Counted from the stretch's first letter, positions 1 through 8,382 are shown. The stretch: 26,885 bases of DNA from Chloroflexota bacterium (GCA_021790715.1 JAJYGK010000015.1:1-26885); one strand, 5' to 3'. Numbers and translations: made by a program. The notes: a model not told the origin generated them from the sequence alone.

Positions 1-925
1 TCGATGTGCCGGTGACGAGTGCGAGCGGGTCGGACAGCGGAAGCTCCTCCGGCGCGACGCCGGCGACGATGGATCGGCCGTGCCCGCCGGCGGCGCCGCC
101 GTCCTCCCGCGCCTCGCCGCGCGCGACCAGCCGCACGCGCGCGCCCCGGCGCGCGGCCTCGGCCGGCCAGTCCTCCGGGACTGTCTCCAGCCCGTGCCGC
201 CCCACGCTGTCCGGGAGCAGCGGCTCGGGCGGGTCCAGCAGCAGGTTGGCCAGGATCGTCGCCTTGAGCGCCGCGTCGTGGCCTCCCAGGTCGTTGCCGG
301 GATCGGCCTCCGCGAGGCCGTCCCGGCGGGCCGCCGCGAGCGCCTCGTCGGCCGAGCGCCCCTCCGCCATGGCCGTGAGGACCGCGTTGCTCGTGGCATT
401 GACGATCCCGGCGAACGCGCGGATGCGCCCGACGGGGACGATCGACTCCCGGATCGCGTGCGTGGGCAGACAGTCCATCAGCGCCGCCTCGTAGCGCAGC
501 CGCGCGCCCGTCCGCGCGCCGATCGCCCGCAGCCCGGCCTCGTGCCAGGCGATCGGCCCCTTGTTGGCGGTGACCACGTCGCGCCCCGACCCGAGCGCCG
601 CGCGCACGTGGGTCGCGGCGGGCTCCCCGTCGGCCGGCGCCTGCGTGGTGACCTCCACGAGGATGTCGTACGGAGCCGCGGGATCCGCGAGGAACGACGG
701 CAGGTCGGGCCAGCCCGTCGCCGTCGCGCCGCCGACCGTCAGGCCGCGGGTCCGGGTCGCAACGGCGGTCACCTCGTACGCCACCCCGTACCGGGCCGCC
801 AGCTCGGGAGCCGTCCGGACGAGCAGATCCGCCAGCGCCCGGGCGACGGCGCCGTACCCCGCCAGGGCCAGGCGACGCGTCCGTCGGGCGTCCCGGACGG
901 CCGCCCGCGGACCGGGCGCCGTCAC
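1..925 (-). CDS. Homoserine dehydrogenase-like oxidoreductase (3' end cut by window)
   Basis: NAD(P)-dependent dehydrogenase of the homoserine dehydrogenase family, which reduces aspartate semialdehyde to homoserine in threonine/methionine synthesis. Seen: an N-terminal dinucleotide-binding glycine motif (AGYGAVA, residues 22-28), the TANK motif (K122), and a catalytic-domain segment with E206, D217 and K221. Their spacing matches the Glu/Asp/Lys set of known enzymes (208/219/223 in yeast). Odd points: the usual GGGIP segment is replaced by MDCLPTH (150-156) and the NGT motif reads NAT (176-178), so this may be a divergent paralogue with another substrate. The GTG start at 925-923 overlaps the TGA of the upstream gene (GTGA), which implies translational coupling and explains the lack of its own clear ribosome site. 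The frame is open to the left edge; the end of the catalytic domain and any ACT domain lie outside. The fold is secure, the substrate is not. Confidence 0.82.
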   Translation of the reverse strand, partial: MTAPGPRAAVRDARRTRRLALAGYGAVARALADLLVRTAPELAARYGVAYEVTAVATRTRGLTVGGATATGWPDLPSFLADPAAPYDILVEVTTQAPADGEPAATHVRAALGSGRDVVTANKGPIAWHEAGLRAIGARTGARLRYEAALMDCLPTHAIRESIVPVGRIRAFAGIVNATSNAVLTAMAEGRSADEALAAARRDGLAEADPGNDLGGHDAALKATILANLLLDPPEPLLPDSVGRHGLETVPEDWPAEAARRGARVRLVARGEAREDGGAAGGHGRSIVAGVAPEELPLSDPLALVTGTS

Positions 926-1428
926 GCTGGGACCGGCTCCCCCTGCGGCACGGCTGGCTCACCGTGCCGCCCGGCCGCCTGGAGGGCGAAGCCGCCGAAG
1001 AACAGGACCGCGTCGATGACGAGCGCCGGTCCGACGGCAGGTCGTTGGGCGACGGGTCGCGCGTCGGCGATCCCGCCGAAGAGAGCCCGGCCGTGGATCT
1101 CGACCCGCCAGGACGGCGGCACGAGGATCTGGCCGCCACCGAAGACCGCGGTGACGCGGAGACGGGCGCCCGACGGGTCGAGCGTGGCCCCGGACAGGTC
1201 GACGACGCCGCCCCCGAACCCGCACTCGATCGTCCCGCCGCGGAAGCTGCCGGCGCGGCTCTCGAACTGCAGCTCGTCGTAGTACGCGCCGATCGCGATC
1301 TCGTCGCTCTCCGGCGTGCCCCGGGGCACGAAGCGTCGCCGTGCCGTGACTGCCCACGCGGCGGACGCCGCCCATGCCACCACCATCGACGCGACCACCA
1401 GTCGCAGCACACGCCCGGGCAGGCGCAT
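922..1428 (-). CDS. Small membrane-anchored protein with LiaF-like C-terminal domain
   Basis: 168 residues. Residues about 1-30 form one hydrophobic helix preceded by arginines, so a membrane anchor or uncleaved signal. Residues about 58-125 contain a glycine-rich beta pattern (GGTIECGFGGG, AVFGGGQILVP, ALFGGI) typical of the LiaF / cell-wall-active antibiotic response domain (DUF2154-like), in which short strands alternate with a hydrophobic FGG motif. LiaF-type proteins sense or dampen envelope-stress signalling; here no two-component genes are adjacent, so that role is only inferred. A further hydrophobic stretch (VIDAVLFFGGFAL) lies near the C-terminus. The ATG at 1428 is preceded by GGAGG with about 7 bases spacing. 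The stop overlaps the GTG of the dehydrogenase downstream, so the two are co-translated. A candidate -10 and a direct repeat lie upstream. Confidence 0.68.
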   Translation of the reverse strand: MRLPGRVLRLVVASMVVAWAASAAWAVTARRRFVPRGTPESDEIAIGAYYDELQFESRAGSFRGGTIECGFGGGVVDLSGATLDPSGARLRVTAVFGGGQILVPPSWRVEIHGRALFGGIADARPVAQRPAVGPALVIDAVLFFGGFALQAAGRHGEPAVPQGEPVPA

Positions 1429-1440
1429 CAGTCATCCTCC

Positions 1441-1472
1441 GTTCACGATGGACGCGTGTTCACGACGGACGC
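1441..1472. repeat. Two 15-bp direct repeats, possible regulator site
   Basis: GTTCACGATGGACGC (1441-1455) recurs as GTTCACGACGGACGC (1458-1472), one mismatch, period 17 bases. On the minus strand the pair lies just downstream of a candidate -10 (TAGAGT, 1482-1477) and just upstream of the GGAGG ribosome site of the LiaF-like gene, a position suited to a repressor or a leader element. Confidence 0.45.
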
Positions 1473-1476
1473 GCGC

Positions 1477-1482
1477 ACTCTA
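1477..1482 (-). promoter_or_regulatory. Candidate -10 element for the LiaF-like gene
   Basis: TAGAGT on the minus strand fits the TANNNT pattern seen before several genes here. Transcription would start near 1470, inside the direct repeats, giving a leader of about 40 bases that contains the GGAGG ribosome site. No good -35 hexamer was found. Confidence 0.3.
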
Positions 1483-1599
1483 CGTCGCCGGCCGATGCGC
1501 CGTGGGCGCCCGCGAGCGGGTTCGCGCTGCGGCGGAGTCCGCCCCCGAGCACGGGGTGGGCCCGCGGGGCCGCGAGGAATCCACCTCCGCGTTGCATGT

Positions 1600-1622
1600 C
1601 ACGACGGCATAATGCCGTCGTG
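1600..1622. promoter_or_regulatory. Perfect inverted repeat, 11-bp arms, operator-like
   Basis: The arm CACGACGGCAT (1600-1610) is followed by a single A and by its exact reverse complement (1612-1622). The one-base centre leaves no room for an RNA loop without opening pairs, so a dimeric DNA-binding protein site is more likely than a terminator. The centre contains CATAAT, a passable -10 element. It lies between divergent genes, about 170 bases from the start of the LiaF-like gene and 320 from the PAP2 gene. Confidence 0.5.
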
Positions 1623-1709
1623 CGCCAGGGCGGCGTGGCTCCCCTCGGGCCCGCGCTGCCCGGTCCGACGCACGGGCTCCGCGACAACGCCGGGGCGGTC
1701 CCGGCCAGC

Positions 1710-1727
1710 CTTCAGCGCCACTTCAGA
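1710..1727 (+). promoter_or_regulatory. 11-bp-spaced direct repeat CTTCAGC / CTTCAGA
   Basis: CTTCAGC at 1710 and CTTCAGA at 1721 start exactly 11 bases apart, one helical turn, as in binding sites of OmpR/PhoB-type regulators. A GTTCACC, like the Pho-box half-site of actinobacteria, follows at 1740 but is out of the 11-bp register. Weak evidence; recorded because it precedes the PAP2 gene. Confidence 0.2.
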
Positions 1728-1945
1728 TGCCCCGGGTACGTTCACCAGCGGCGTGCCCGCCGACCGGGGGGACGGGCGAGCGTCGCGAAACGAGGGGCCG
1801 CGACTTCTGCGCGACATCGGTCCGGTCCGCGAGCTGAGCGGGCCGGTACGGGAGGAGGGCCGAAGAGGTAGCGTCGTCAACGACGTCGGCCGCCGAGCGC
1901 CTCCGACACGAGCGCCTCCGCAATGAGCGCCTGCTCGTCGGCTCG

Positions 1946-2905
1946 ATGGCGGTGTACGGGCTCGTCCTGGTCCTTCTCGCGCTCGAGCACGGCGTCGAGC
2001 TGACGCCGACCGTGCTCGCCATCGCGGTGGCCCTCATCGCGGTCATCGCCCTGCGGCGCCATCTGCCCATGCGCGACTGGATCCCGTTCGTCGCGATCGC
2101 GCTCTCGTACGAGCTGATCCGCGGGTACCAGACCGCGCTGAACGCGATGGTGCACGTCATGGGCGTCATCGACGTCGAGCGCTGGCTGCTGGGCGGCAAC
2201 GTCGGGACGGCGATCCTGCAGGCCGCGTTTCCGCCCACCCATCCGCCGGGCATCGTAGCGACCCTCGCCACCATCATCTACGTCCTGCACGTGCCGCTTC
2301 CGATCGCGGTGGCGGTCTTCCTCTGGTTCTGGCACCGCCCGGTCTTCCGCGACTACGTTGCCGCGATGCTGCTCCTGTCGGTGGCGGCCTTCACCACCTA
2401 CGTGCTGCTGCCGGTCGCTCCCCCGTGGTGGGCCGCCGCCCACGGGTACATCCCCGGGCCGGGCGGGCACCCGCTCATCACGTACCTGCAGCCGCCCGCG
2501 TTCACGGCCATCGTCAACAGCGCCGGCCTCGACGGGCACGCGCTCTTCGCGCTCGCGTTCGGCGACATCAGCCCCGACCGCATCGCCTCGTTCCCGTCGA
2601 TCCACGCGGCGTACCCGTTCATGGCCTACCTTTTCGCCCGCCGCGTCCTCGGGCGCGCCCGTTGGGCCGTGCTTGCCTACTGCTTCGCCGCGTGGTTCTC
2701 GATCATCTATCTCGGGGATCACTACCTGGTGGACGTGATCGCGGGGATCGCGTACGCGTCGGCCGCCTACTGGCTGATCGCGGGCTGCCCGGTCGGCGGT
2801 CGCCAGCTATGCTCGACGGATGCCGGAGCTGCACTTTCCCGATGGCTTTCTCTGGGGGGCGGCCACGGCCGCGCACCAGGTGGAGGGCGACAACCGGCTG
2901 AGTGA
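1946..2905 (+). CDS. PAP2-family integral membrane phosphatase / AUR1-like lipid phosphotransferase
   Basis: 319 residues with about six membrane helices (near 3-15, 22-38, 45-60, 105-130, 137-158, 240-275). The PAP2 acid phosphatase motifs are present: SFPSIHAAYP (H220) and YLGDHYLVDVIAG (H259, D263), the two catalytic histidines and the aspartate. The N-terminal arrangement and this motif spacing resemble the AUR1/inositol-phosphorylceramide-synthase branch, which moves phospho-head-groups between lipids, more than small soluble-substrate PAP2 enzymes; the substrate is unknown. ATG 1946 is the first ATG after the in-frame stop at 1835; no clear ribosome site precedes it. The last ~28 residues (Gly/Arg-rich) overlap the GH1 gene by 86 bases and look unconstrained, so the functional protein probably ends with the membrane domain. 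Confidence 0.85.
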   Translation: MAVYGLVLVLLALEHGVELTPTVLAIAVALIAVIALRRHLPMRDWIPFVAIALSYELIRGYQTALNAMVHVMGVIDVERWLLGGNVGTAILQAAFPPTHPPGIVATLATIIYVLHVPLPIAVAVFLWFWHRPVFRDYVAAMLLLSVAAFTTYVLLPVAPPWWAAAHGYIPGPGGHPLITYLQPPAFTAIVNSAGLDGHALFALAFGDISPDRIASFPSIHAAYPFMAYLFARRVLGRARWAVLAYCFAAWFSIIYLGDHYLVDVIAGIAYASAAYWLIAGCPVGGRQLCSTDAGAALSRWLSLGGGHGRAPGGGRQPAE

Positions 2906-4154
2906 CTGGTGGGCCTGGGAGCGCAGGCCCGGGACGCCCTGCCGCGAGCCGAGCGGCGAGGCGTGCGATCACTACCGCCGCTACCGCGAGGACGTGGCGC
3001 TGCTGGCGGACCTCGGCCTCAACACGCACCGCTTCTCCGTCGAGTGGGCGCGCATCGAACCGTCGGACGGGGTGTTCGCGGCGGATGCGCTCGAGCATTA
3101 CCGGGACGTGGTGGCGGCCACGCGCGAGCGGGCCCTCGTCCCGATGGTCACGCTCAATCACTTCACGCTTCCGGGGTGGGTCGCGGCGCGGGGCGGGTGG
3201 CGCGATCCGGCGACGCCGGCCCGCTTCGAGCGGTACTGCCGCAGGGTCGTCGACGCGCTCGGCCCCGACGTGGACTGGTACTGCACGGTCAACGAGCCGG
3301 GCGTGGTGGCGTTCGGCGGGTATCTCGGCGCGCTCGGGTTCCCGCCCGGCACGCGCGACGTCGGATCGTGGAAGCGCGCGATCCGGGGCCTGGTCGAGGG
3401 GCACCGGCGCGCGCGCGGCGTCGTGCGGGAGCTTCGGCCCGGGGCGCAGGTCGGCGCCACGCACTCGCTCCAGGCATGGGAGGCACGCGGCGGAGGCAGG
3501 GCGCTCGAGGCGTACCTGCGGCGCATGAACGAGGACGTCTTCCTCGAAGCATGCGCCGACGACGACTTCGTCGGCGTGCAGACCTACAGCTCGGTGCGGC
3601 TGTCGGCCCCCGGCATCGCCGGCCCGCTCGTCCACGCCGCGGTCTCGCTGCCCCCGATCGAGGCCGTCTTCGTGCCGCTGGCCACGCGCATCGGGACGCA
3701 CATGGTGGATTCGGCCGTTGCCCGCAGCGGGACACGCACGACGCAGATGGGCTACGAGTACCGGCCGGAGGCTGTCGCGGCGACGATCCGGCGGGTGGCG
3801 TCCATGCTCCCGGGGAAGGCGATCGTCGTCACGGAGCACGGCGTCGCGACCGACGACGACGCGGACCGGGTCGAGTTCATCCTGCGCGGGCTCGCGGCGA
3901 TCCACGCGCTGATCGACGACGGGATTCCGATCCGCGGCTACATCCACTGGAGCCTGCTCGACAACTTCGAGTGGGCGCTCGGGTACGCGATGCGGTTCGG
4001 CATGATCCGCGTCGACCGGGCGACGCAGGAACGGACGGTGCTGCCGTCGGCCCGGCTCCTCGGCCACATCGCCGCGACGGGCGTCGCGCCCGCGTGGACG
4101 GGCAGCGCCGATCTCCGCGATCCTTTCGGGGCGGGCGCGGTCCCGGGAACCTGA
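2820..4154 (+). CDS. Glycoside hydrolase family 1 (beta-glucosidase-like)
   Basis: 444 residues, the usual length for a cytoplasmic GH1 retaining glycosidase with a (beta/alpha)8 barrel; no signal peptide. Seen: the N-terminal signature FLWGAATAAHQVEG (10-23), the acid/base glutamate in TVNEPG (E159), and the nucleophile in VVTEHG (E339, with His where most members have Asn). Near the end, HWSLLDNFEWALGY is the conserved aglycone/sugar-binding segment. Sugar specificity (gluco-, galacto-, fuco-) cannot be read from these motifs. The start codon lies inside the 3' end of the PAP2 gene, suggesting one transcript. The VOC-fold gene follows 80 bases later. A role in oligosaccharide or glycoside use is inferred. 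Confidence 0.92.
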   Translation: MPELHFPDGFLWGAATAAHQVEGDNRLSDWWAWERRPGTPCREPSGEACDHYRRYREDVALLADLGLNTHRFSVEWARIEPSDGVFAADALEHYRDVVAATRERALVPMVTLNHFTLPGWVAARGGWRDPATPARFERYCRRVVDALGPDVDWYCTVNEPGVVAFGGYLGALGFPPGTRDVGSWKRAIRGLVEGHRRARGVVRELRPGAQVGATHSLQAWEARGGGRALEAYLRRMNEDVFLEACADDDFVGVQTYSSVRLSAPGIAGPLVHAAVSLPPIEAVFVPLATRIGTHMVDSAVARSGTRTTQMGYEYRPEAVAATIRRVASMLPGKAIVVTEHGVATDDDADRVEFILRGLAAIHALIDDGIPIRGYIHWSLLDNFEWALGYAMRFGMIRVDRATQERTVLPSARLLGHIAATGVAPAWTGSADLRDPFGAGAVPGT

Positions 4155-4234
4155 CGTCCGCGTCCGATGTCGCAGTGTCGCATCCGGCGGCGGTCCCGGC
4201 GTCCGGTCGGCCCCTGGGCCTGGAGGAGCGTCCC

Positions 4235-4645
4235 ATGGCCTCCGTGAGCATCCGCTACATCGTCCGCGACGTGGACGAGGCGGTCCGCTTCTATCGCGAC
4301 CTGCTCGGTTTCCGCGAGGAGATGCACCCGAACGCGTACTTCGCGATGCTCTCGCGCGGCGATCTGCGCCTGGTGCTGAGTCGGCCCGGCGGTGGACCAG
4401 GAGGCGGGAGCACGATGCCCGACGGCTCGGTGCCGGCGCCGGGTGGATGGAATCGCTTCCAGCTCGAGGTGCCCGATCTCGCGTCGGCCGTCGAGCGGCT
4501 GCGCGCGCAGGGGGCGCGCTTCCGCGGCGACGTCGTGGCGGGCGTCGGCGTACGGCAGGTCATCGTCGAGGATCCGTCGGGCAACCCCGTCGAGCTCGAC
4601 GAGCCGATGATCGCGGAGGCCAGGCTGTCGCCGCCCTCCGACTGA
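4235..4645 (+). CDS. VOC-superfamily (glyoxalase/bleomycin-resistance-like) protein
   Basis: 136 residues, one VOC module made of two beta-alpha-beta-beta-beta repeats. The first begins SIRYIVRDVDEAVRFYRDLLGF and the second NRFQLEVPDLASAVERLRAQG, ending in VEDPSGNPVELDEP, where the glutamate is a usual metal ligand of the fold. A glycine-rich loop (GGGPGGGS) sits between them. Members include glyoxalase I, antibiotic-binding proteins and dioxygenases; nothing here picks one. The ATG at 4235 has GGAGGAG seven bases upstream, which supports this start over upstream in-frame sequence. It lies 80 bases after the GH1 gene on the same strand and may share its transcript. Confidence 0.85.
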   Translation: MASVSIRYIVRDVDEAVRFYRDLLGFREEMHPNAYFAMLSRGDLRLVLSRPGGGPGGGSTMPDGSVPAPGGWNRFQLEVPDLASAVERLRAQGARFRGDVVAGVGVRQVIVEDPSGNPVELDEPMIAEARLSPPSD

Positions 4646-4794
4646 CGGCACCTTCCCGCCTCCCCGCGGGCACGTCGGGCGGCTCCGTGCGCGGCCCCTC
4701 GGGGCGGGCGGAGCGCCGGAATGGACTCCGCCCGAGCCTGCCGCATGGACTCCGCGTCGGACCCCACCCTGCGGAACGGCCCATCGAAATCAGT

Positions 4795-4814
4795 ACTTGC
4801 GCAATTGCGCAAGT
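4795..4814. promoter_or_regulatory. Perfect 20-bp palindromic operator upstream of arsR-trxA
   Basis: ACTTGCGCAATTGCGCAAGT is identical to its reverse complement. It lies 18-37 bases before the ATG of the ArsR-family gene and covers the presumed -35 and most of the spacer, so a bound dimer would block transcription. Autoregulation by such a palindrome is the rule in the ArsR/SmtB family; that this protein binds it is inferred. Confidence 0.75.
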
Positions 4815-4825
4815 TATGGCAGCAT
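4797..4825 (+). promoter_or_regulatory. Candidate promoter of arsR-trxA (leaderless)
   Basis: TTGCGC (4797-4802), 17-base spacer, CAGCAT (4820-4825), then six bases to the ATG at 4832. The position puts the transcription start at or next to the start codon, in line with no ribosome site before this gene. The -10 is only a partial match. Confidence 0.45.
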
Positions 4826-4831
4826 ACGGCC

Positions 4832-5125
4832 ATGACGTCGACGCTTCCGGCAGACCAGGACCTGCAGCGGTACACGGCCGTCATGCGGGCCCTGGCGGAC
4901 GCCAAGCGGCTCTGCGTGCTGGAGGTGCTCGCGGCGGGCGAACGCTCGGTCTCGGAGCTCTCGCACGAGATCGGGTGCCAGGTGCCGAACATGAGCCAGC
5001 ACCTGGCGGTCCTCCGCAGCGCAGGCCTGGTGGCCACGCGGCGTCAGGGCAACACGATCTACTACCGTCTCCGCGATCCCCGGGTCCTGGAGGCGTACAG
5101 GCTCATCCAGACATTCGCCCGCTGA
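4832..5125 (+). CDS. ArsR/SmtB-family transcriptional repressor
   Basis: 97 residues, a compact winged helix-turn-helix protein. Seen: MRALADAKRLCVLEVLAAGERSVSEL (helices 2-3), the recognition helix in CQVPNMSQHLAVLRSAGLV (49-67) and the beta-wing TRRQGNTIYYRL. The ELCVCDL metal box of arsenic and zinc sensors is absent. Two cysteines remain, C28 and C49, the latter just ahead of the recognition helix, so redox or persulfide sensing is possible but untested; positions differ from the BigR/SqrR pair. The start at 4832 is chosen because it follows the palindrome and candidate -10 and begins the conserved domain; an in-frame extension upstream would read through the operator. Thioredoxin follows after 69 bases and is the likely co-regulated target. 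Confidence 0.88.
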   Translation: MTSTLPADQDLQRYTAVMRALADAKRLCVLEVLAAGERSVSELSHEIGCQVPNMSQHLAVLRSAGLVATRRQGNTIYYRLRDPRVLEAYRLIQTFAR

Positions 5126-5194
5126 GGGCAGTCGCGCCCGGTGCACGGGCCGGACGAGGAGGCCCCGCACGGCGGGGGGAAAGGAACCAGCCAC

Positions 5195-5539
5195 ATGGCC
5201 AACATCACCGCGGTCACCGATGCGGACTTCGAGCAGCGCGTGCTGAACAACGACAAGCCCGTGCTGGTCGACTTCTGGGCTGCCTGGTGCGGCCCGTGCA
5301 AGCTCGTCGCACCGGAGATCGAGAAGCTGGCCGCCAAGTACGGCGATGCCGTCGACTTCGTGAAGCTCGACGTCGACGCCAACCCGATGATCTCGCAGAC
5401 GTTCGGGATCATGAGCATCCCGACGATCGCGTTCTTCCGGCCCGGCGAGACCCCCGTGGGCGTCGTGGGCTTCCGCCCCGCCGATCAGCTCGAGCAGGCG
5501 TTCAACCTCGTGCAGTACGCCCCGGCCAAGCTCTCCTGA
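5195..5539 (+). CDS. trxA: Thioredoxin
   Basis: 114 residues, full length for a single-domain thioredoxin, a cytoplasmic disulfide reductase that passes electrons from thioredoxin reductase to target proteins. Seen: VLVDFWAAWCGPCKLVAPEIEKLA with the redox pair C32/C35, the buried Asp of LVDFW, KLDVDANP, and the cis-proline loop SIPTIAFF. No signal peptide. The ATG at 5195 has AAAGGA about ten bases upstream and begins the conserved MANITAVTDADFE stretch. It follows the ArsR-type repressor by 69 bases and is followed by a strong GC hairpin, so the two genes probably form one short transcript regulated at the palindrome 4795-4814. No thioredoxin reductase lies in the window. Confidence 0.96.
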   Translation: MANITAVTDADFEQRVLNNDKPVLVDFWAAWCGPCKLVAPEIEKLAAKYGDAVDFVKLDVDANPMISQTFGIMSIPTIAFFRPGETPVGVVGFRPADQLEQAFNLVQYAPAKLS

Positions 5540-5545
5540 CGCCTG

Positions 5546-5573
5546 CGGCCGGCGGCCGGACGGCCGCCGGCCG
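5546..5573 (+). terminator. GC-rich hairpin after trxA
   Basis: Perfect 12-bp arms (CGGCCGGCGGCC / GGCCGCCGGCCG) around a four-base loop, starting seven bases after the trxA stop. No T-run follows, as is common in very G+C-rich genomes. Confidence 0.6.
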
Positions 5574-5611
5574 ATCATCGGACGCCTGCCGGCCAGCCCA
5601 GCCCCTTGCAC

Positions 5612-5650
5612 CCGAGCGGCCCGGCCCCCGAGAGGGAGCCGGGCCGTCGG
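5612..5650 (-). terminator. Second hairpin between convergent genes
   Basis: CGGCCCGGC (5617-5625) pairs with GCCGGGCCG (5638-5646); the stem continues as CCGA/TCGG past a one-base bulge. It lies about 70 bases beyond the stop of the minus-strand DinB-fold gene and could serve either strand. No T-run. Confidence 0.45.
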
Positions 5651-5720
5651 TGATTCACGGCGAACGCCGCGCCGGGTTCGGCGTCATCGAACGCATGCCG
5701 GTGACGCGCCTCCCGGGACG

Positions 5721-6200
5721 TCAGCCCAGGATCTCCGCCAGCTCCTTCTCGTGCTCGGCGTAGTGGTCGAGGGTGCACTCGAGGAAGAACTCGAGGCGCG
5801 CGATGTTCTTCACCCAGCGCGTCTCCGGCACGACCGTCAGGTACCCTCGGAGCTCGCCGGGCGTCGAGGTGAAGCGGCGGCGGACCTCGTCGAGCGGCAG
5901 CGCCCGCCACTCGGACGCGATGCGCGCGTTCAGCTCGTCGCCGCCGACCGCCTCCCAGTCGGCGTTGACGCGGTCGATCGTCGGGCTCGCATCGTTCAGC
6001 GCCAGCTCGCGGGCCGCGTCGAGCGCGACCTGCTGCCAGGCCGACAGGTGGGCCATCAGGTCGCGCCCGGCCCAGCCGTGGGACGGCCCGTCCTCCGACC
6101 GCGCCCGCTCCAGCTCGCCGTCCGGGAGCTGCGCGAGCGCCTCGAACGGCGCCCATGCGTCCCGTTCGTCCTCGAGAAACGACAGCGCATCGATGTACAT
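5721..6200 (-). CDS. DinB/ClbS-like four-helix-bundle protein
   Basis: 159 residues. The pattern fits the DinB/DUF1706 (ClbS/DfsB) superfamily: an N-terminal helix, then GWAGRDLMAHLSAWQ (H51), a middle region, and a last helix CTLDHYAEHEKELAEIL with H146 and H150. The three histidines are placed as the usual metal ligands of this fold. Relatives include thiol-dependent S-transferases, the colibactin-protection hydrolase ClbS, and many uncharacterised stress proteins; the reaction here is unknown. The ATG at 6200 has GGAGG five bases upstream. The small gene at 6234-6566 ends 33 bases before it on the same strand, so the pair is probably co-transcribed. Two hairpins lie beyond its stop. Confidence 0.8.
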   Translation of the reverse strand: MYIDALSFLEDERDAWAPFEALAQLPDGELERARSEDGPSHGWAGRDLMAHLSAWQQVALDAARELALNDASPTIDRVNADWEAVGGDELNARIASEWRALPLDEVRRRFTSTPGELRGYLTVVPETRWVKNIARLEFFLECTLDHYAEHEKELAEILG

Positions 6201-6233
6201 CCGGACCTCCGCCCCTCCCCTTCGCGCCGGGGT

Positions 6234-6566
6234 TCAGTGGGTGCGCCGGCGCGGCGATTCCCCTGCGTATCGTGCAGCGGCCGTGAACCAGCTCGATGCC
6301 CGATCGAGCGCGAACTGGTCGGGGCCGGCCGGGCGCAGCTCGACCCACCCGGGGCCCAGGCTGGCCGCGTGCACGTCGGGCGTCGCCAGCGCCGCCTCGG
6401 CCACGTCGGGCCGGAGCCGGAACGAGGCCCGCCCGGCAGCCACCACGGCGAACAGGACGCCGTCGACCGAGTAGCGCACCCCATCCGGATCGGCCTGCCG
6501 CTCGATCCCCTCGACCGTCACCGCGGCCTGCTCGATGCGGGCCGCCAGCTCGTCCCCCTCTGCCAC
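6234..6566 (-). CDS. Small conserved-looking hypothetical protein (possibly MmcQ/YjbR-like)
   Basis: 110 residues from a GTG at 6566. That start is chosen because AGGAGGA sits about four bases upstream, and because the frame further upstream reads as unconstrained Arg/Gly-rich sequence. Visible: a short helix (LAARIEQAA), strands RYSVDGVLFAVVAAGRASFRL, a helix DVAEAALATPDV, GPGWVELRPAG, and a closing helix DRASSWFTAAARYA. The order of a strand pair, PxVAEAAL, a GW-strand and a terminal helix recalls the MmcQ/YjbR fold, a small DNA-binding-like domain of unclear role, but identity is weak and I would not name it so without a profile search. It is followed by the DinB-fold gene and preceded, after 136 bases, by the stop of the mutase gene. 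Confidence 0.6.
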   Translation of the reverse strand: MAEGDELAARIEQAAVTVEGIERQADPDGVRYSVDGVLFAVVAAGRASFRLRPDVAEAALATPDVHAASLGPGWVELRPAGPDQFALDRASSWFTAAARYAGESPRRRTH

Positions 6567-6702
6567 ACCGTCCTCCTCGTTCGCGTCCGCGTGGCGCCGA
6601 GGTCCGTCGCGCCGGATGCCCGCGCCGCTGGCGAGTGCCGGACCGGCGCCCGCCCGTCTGCCGGACAGGCGCCCGCGCGCCACGCGCCGTCGCACCTGAA
6701 CC

Positions 6703-8382
<1,680 letters not shown>

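Larger units (their letters stand above)
1429..1945. other. Gene-free region between divergent units
   Basis: About 517 bases with no convincing gene. Several frames stay open on both strands, but their translations are Arg/Pro/Ala-rich and resemble no family. It separates the minus-strand LiaF-like/dehydrogenase pair from the plus-strand PAP2 gene and holds a 15-bp direct repeat (1441-1472), an 11-bp-arm inverted repeat (1600-1622) and an 11-bp-spaced direct repeat (1710-1727). The frame of the PAP2 gene is open only from 1838 and has no ATG before 1946. Confidence 0.6.

Noticed and set aside
1592..1613. Promoter TTGCAT...CATAAT
   Set aside because: The two hexamers are only ten bases apart, too close for a sigma-70-type promoter; the inverted repeat explains the sequence better.
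964..1926. A 320-codon plus-strand open frame across the LiaF-like gene and the gene-free region
   Set aside because: No family resemblance, Arg/Gly/Asp-rich, antisense to a gene with a ribosome site and domain match.
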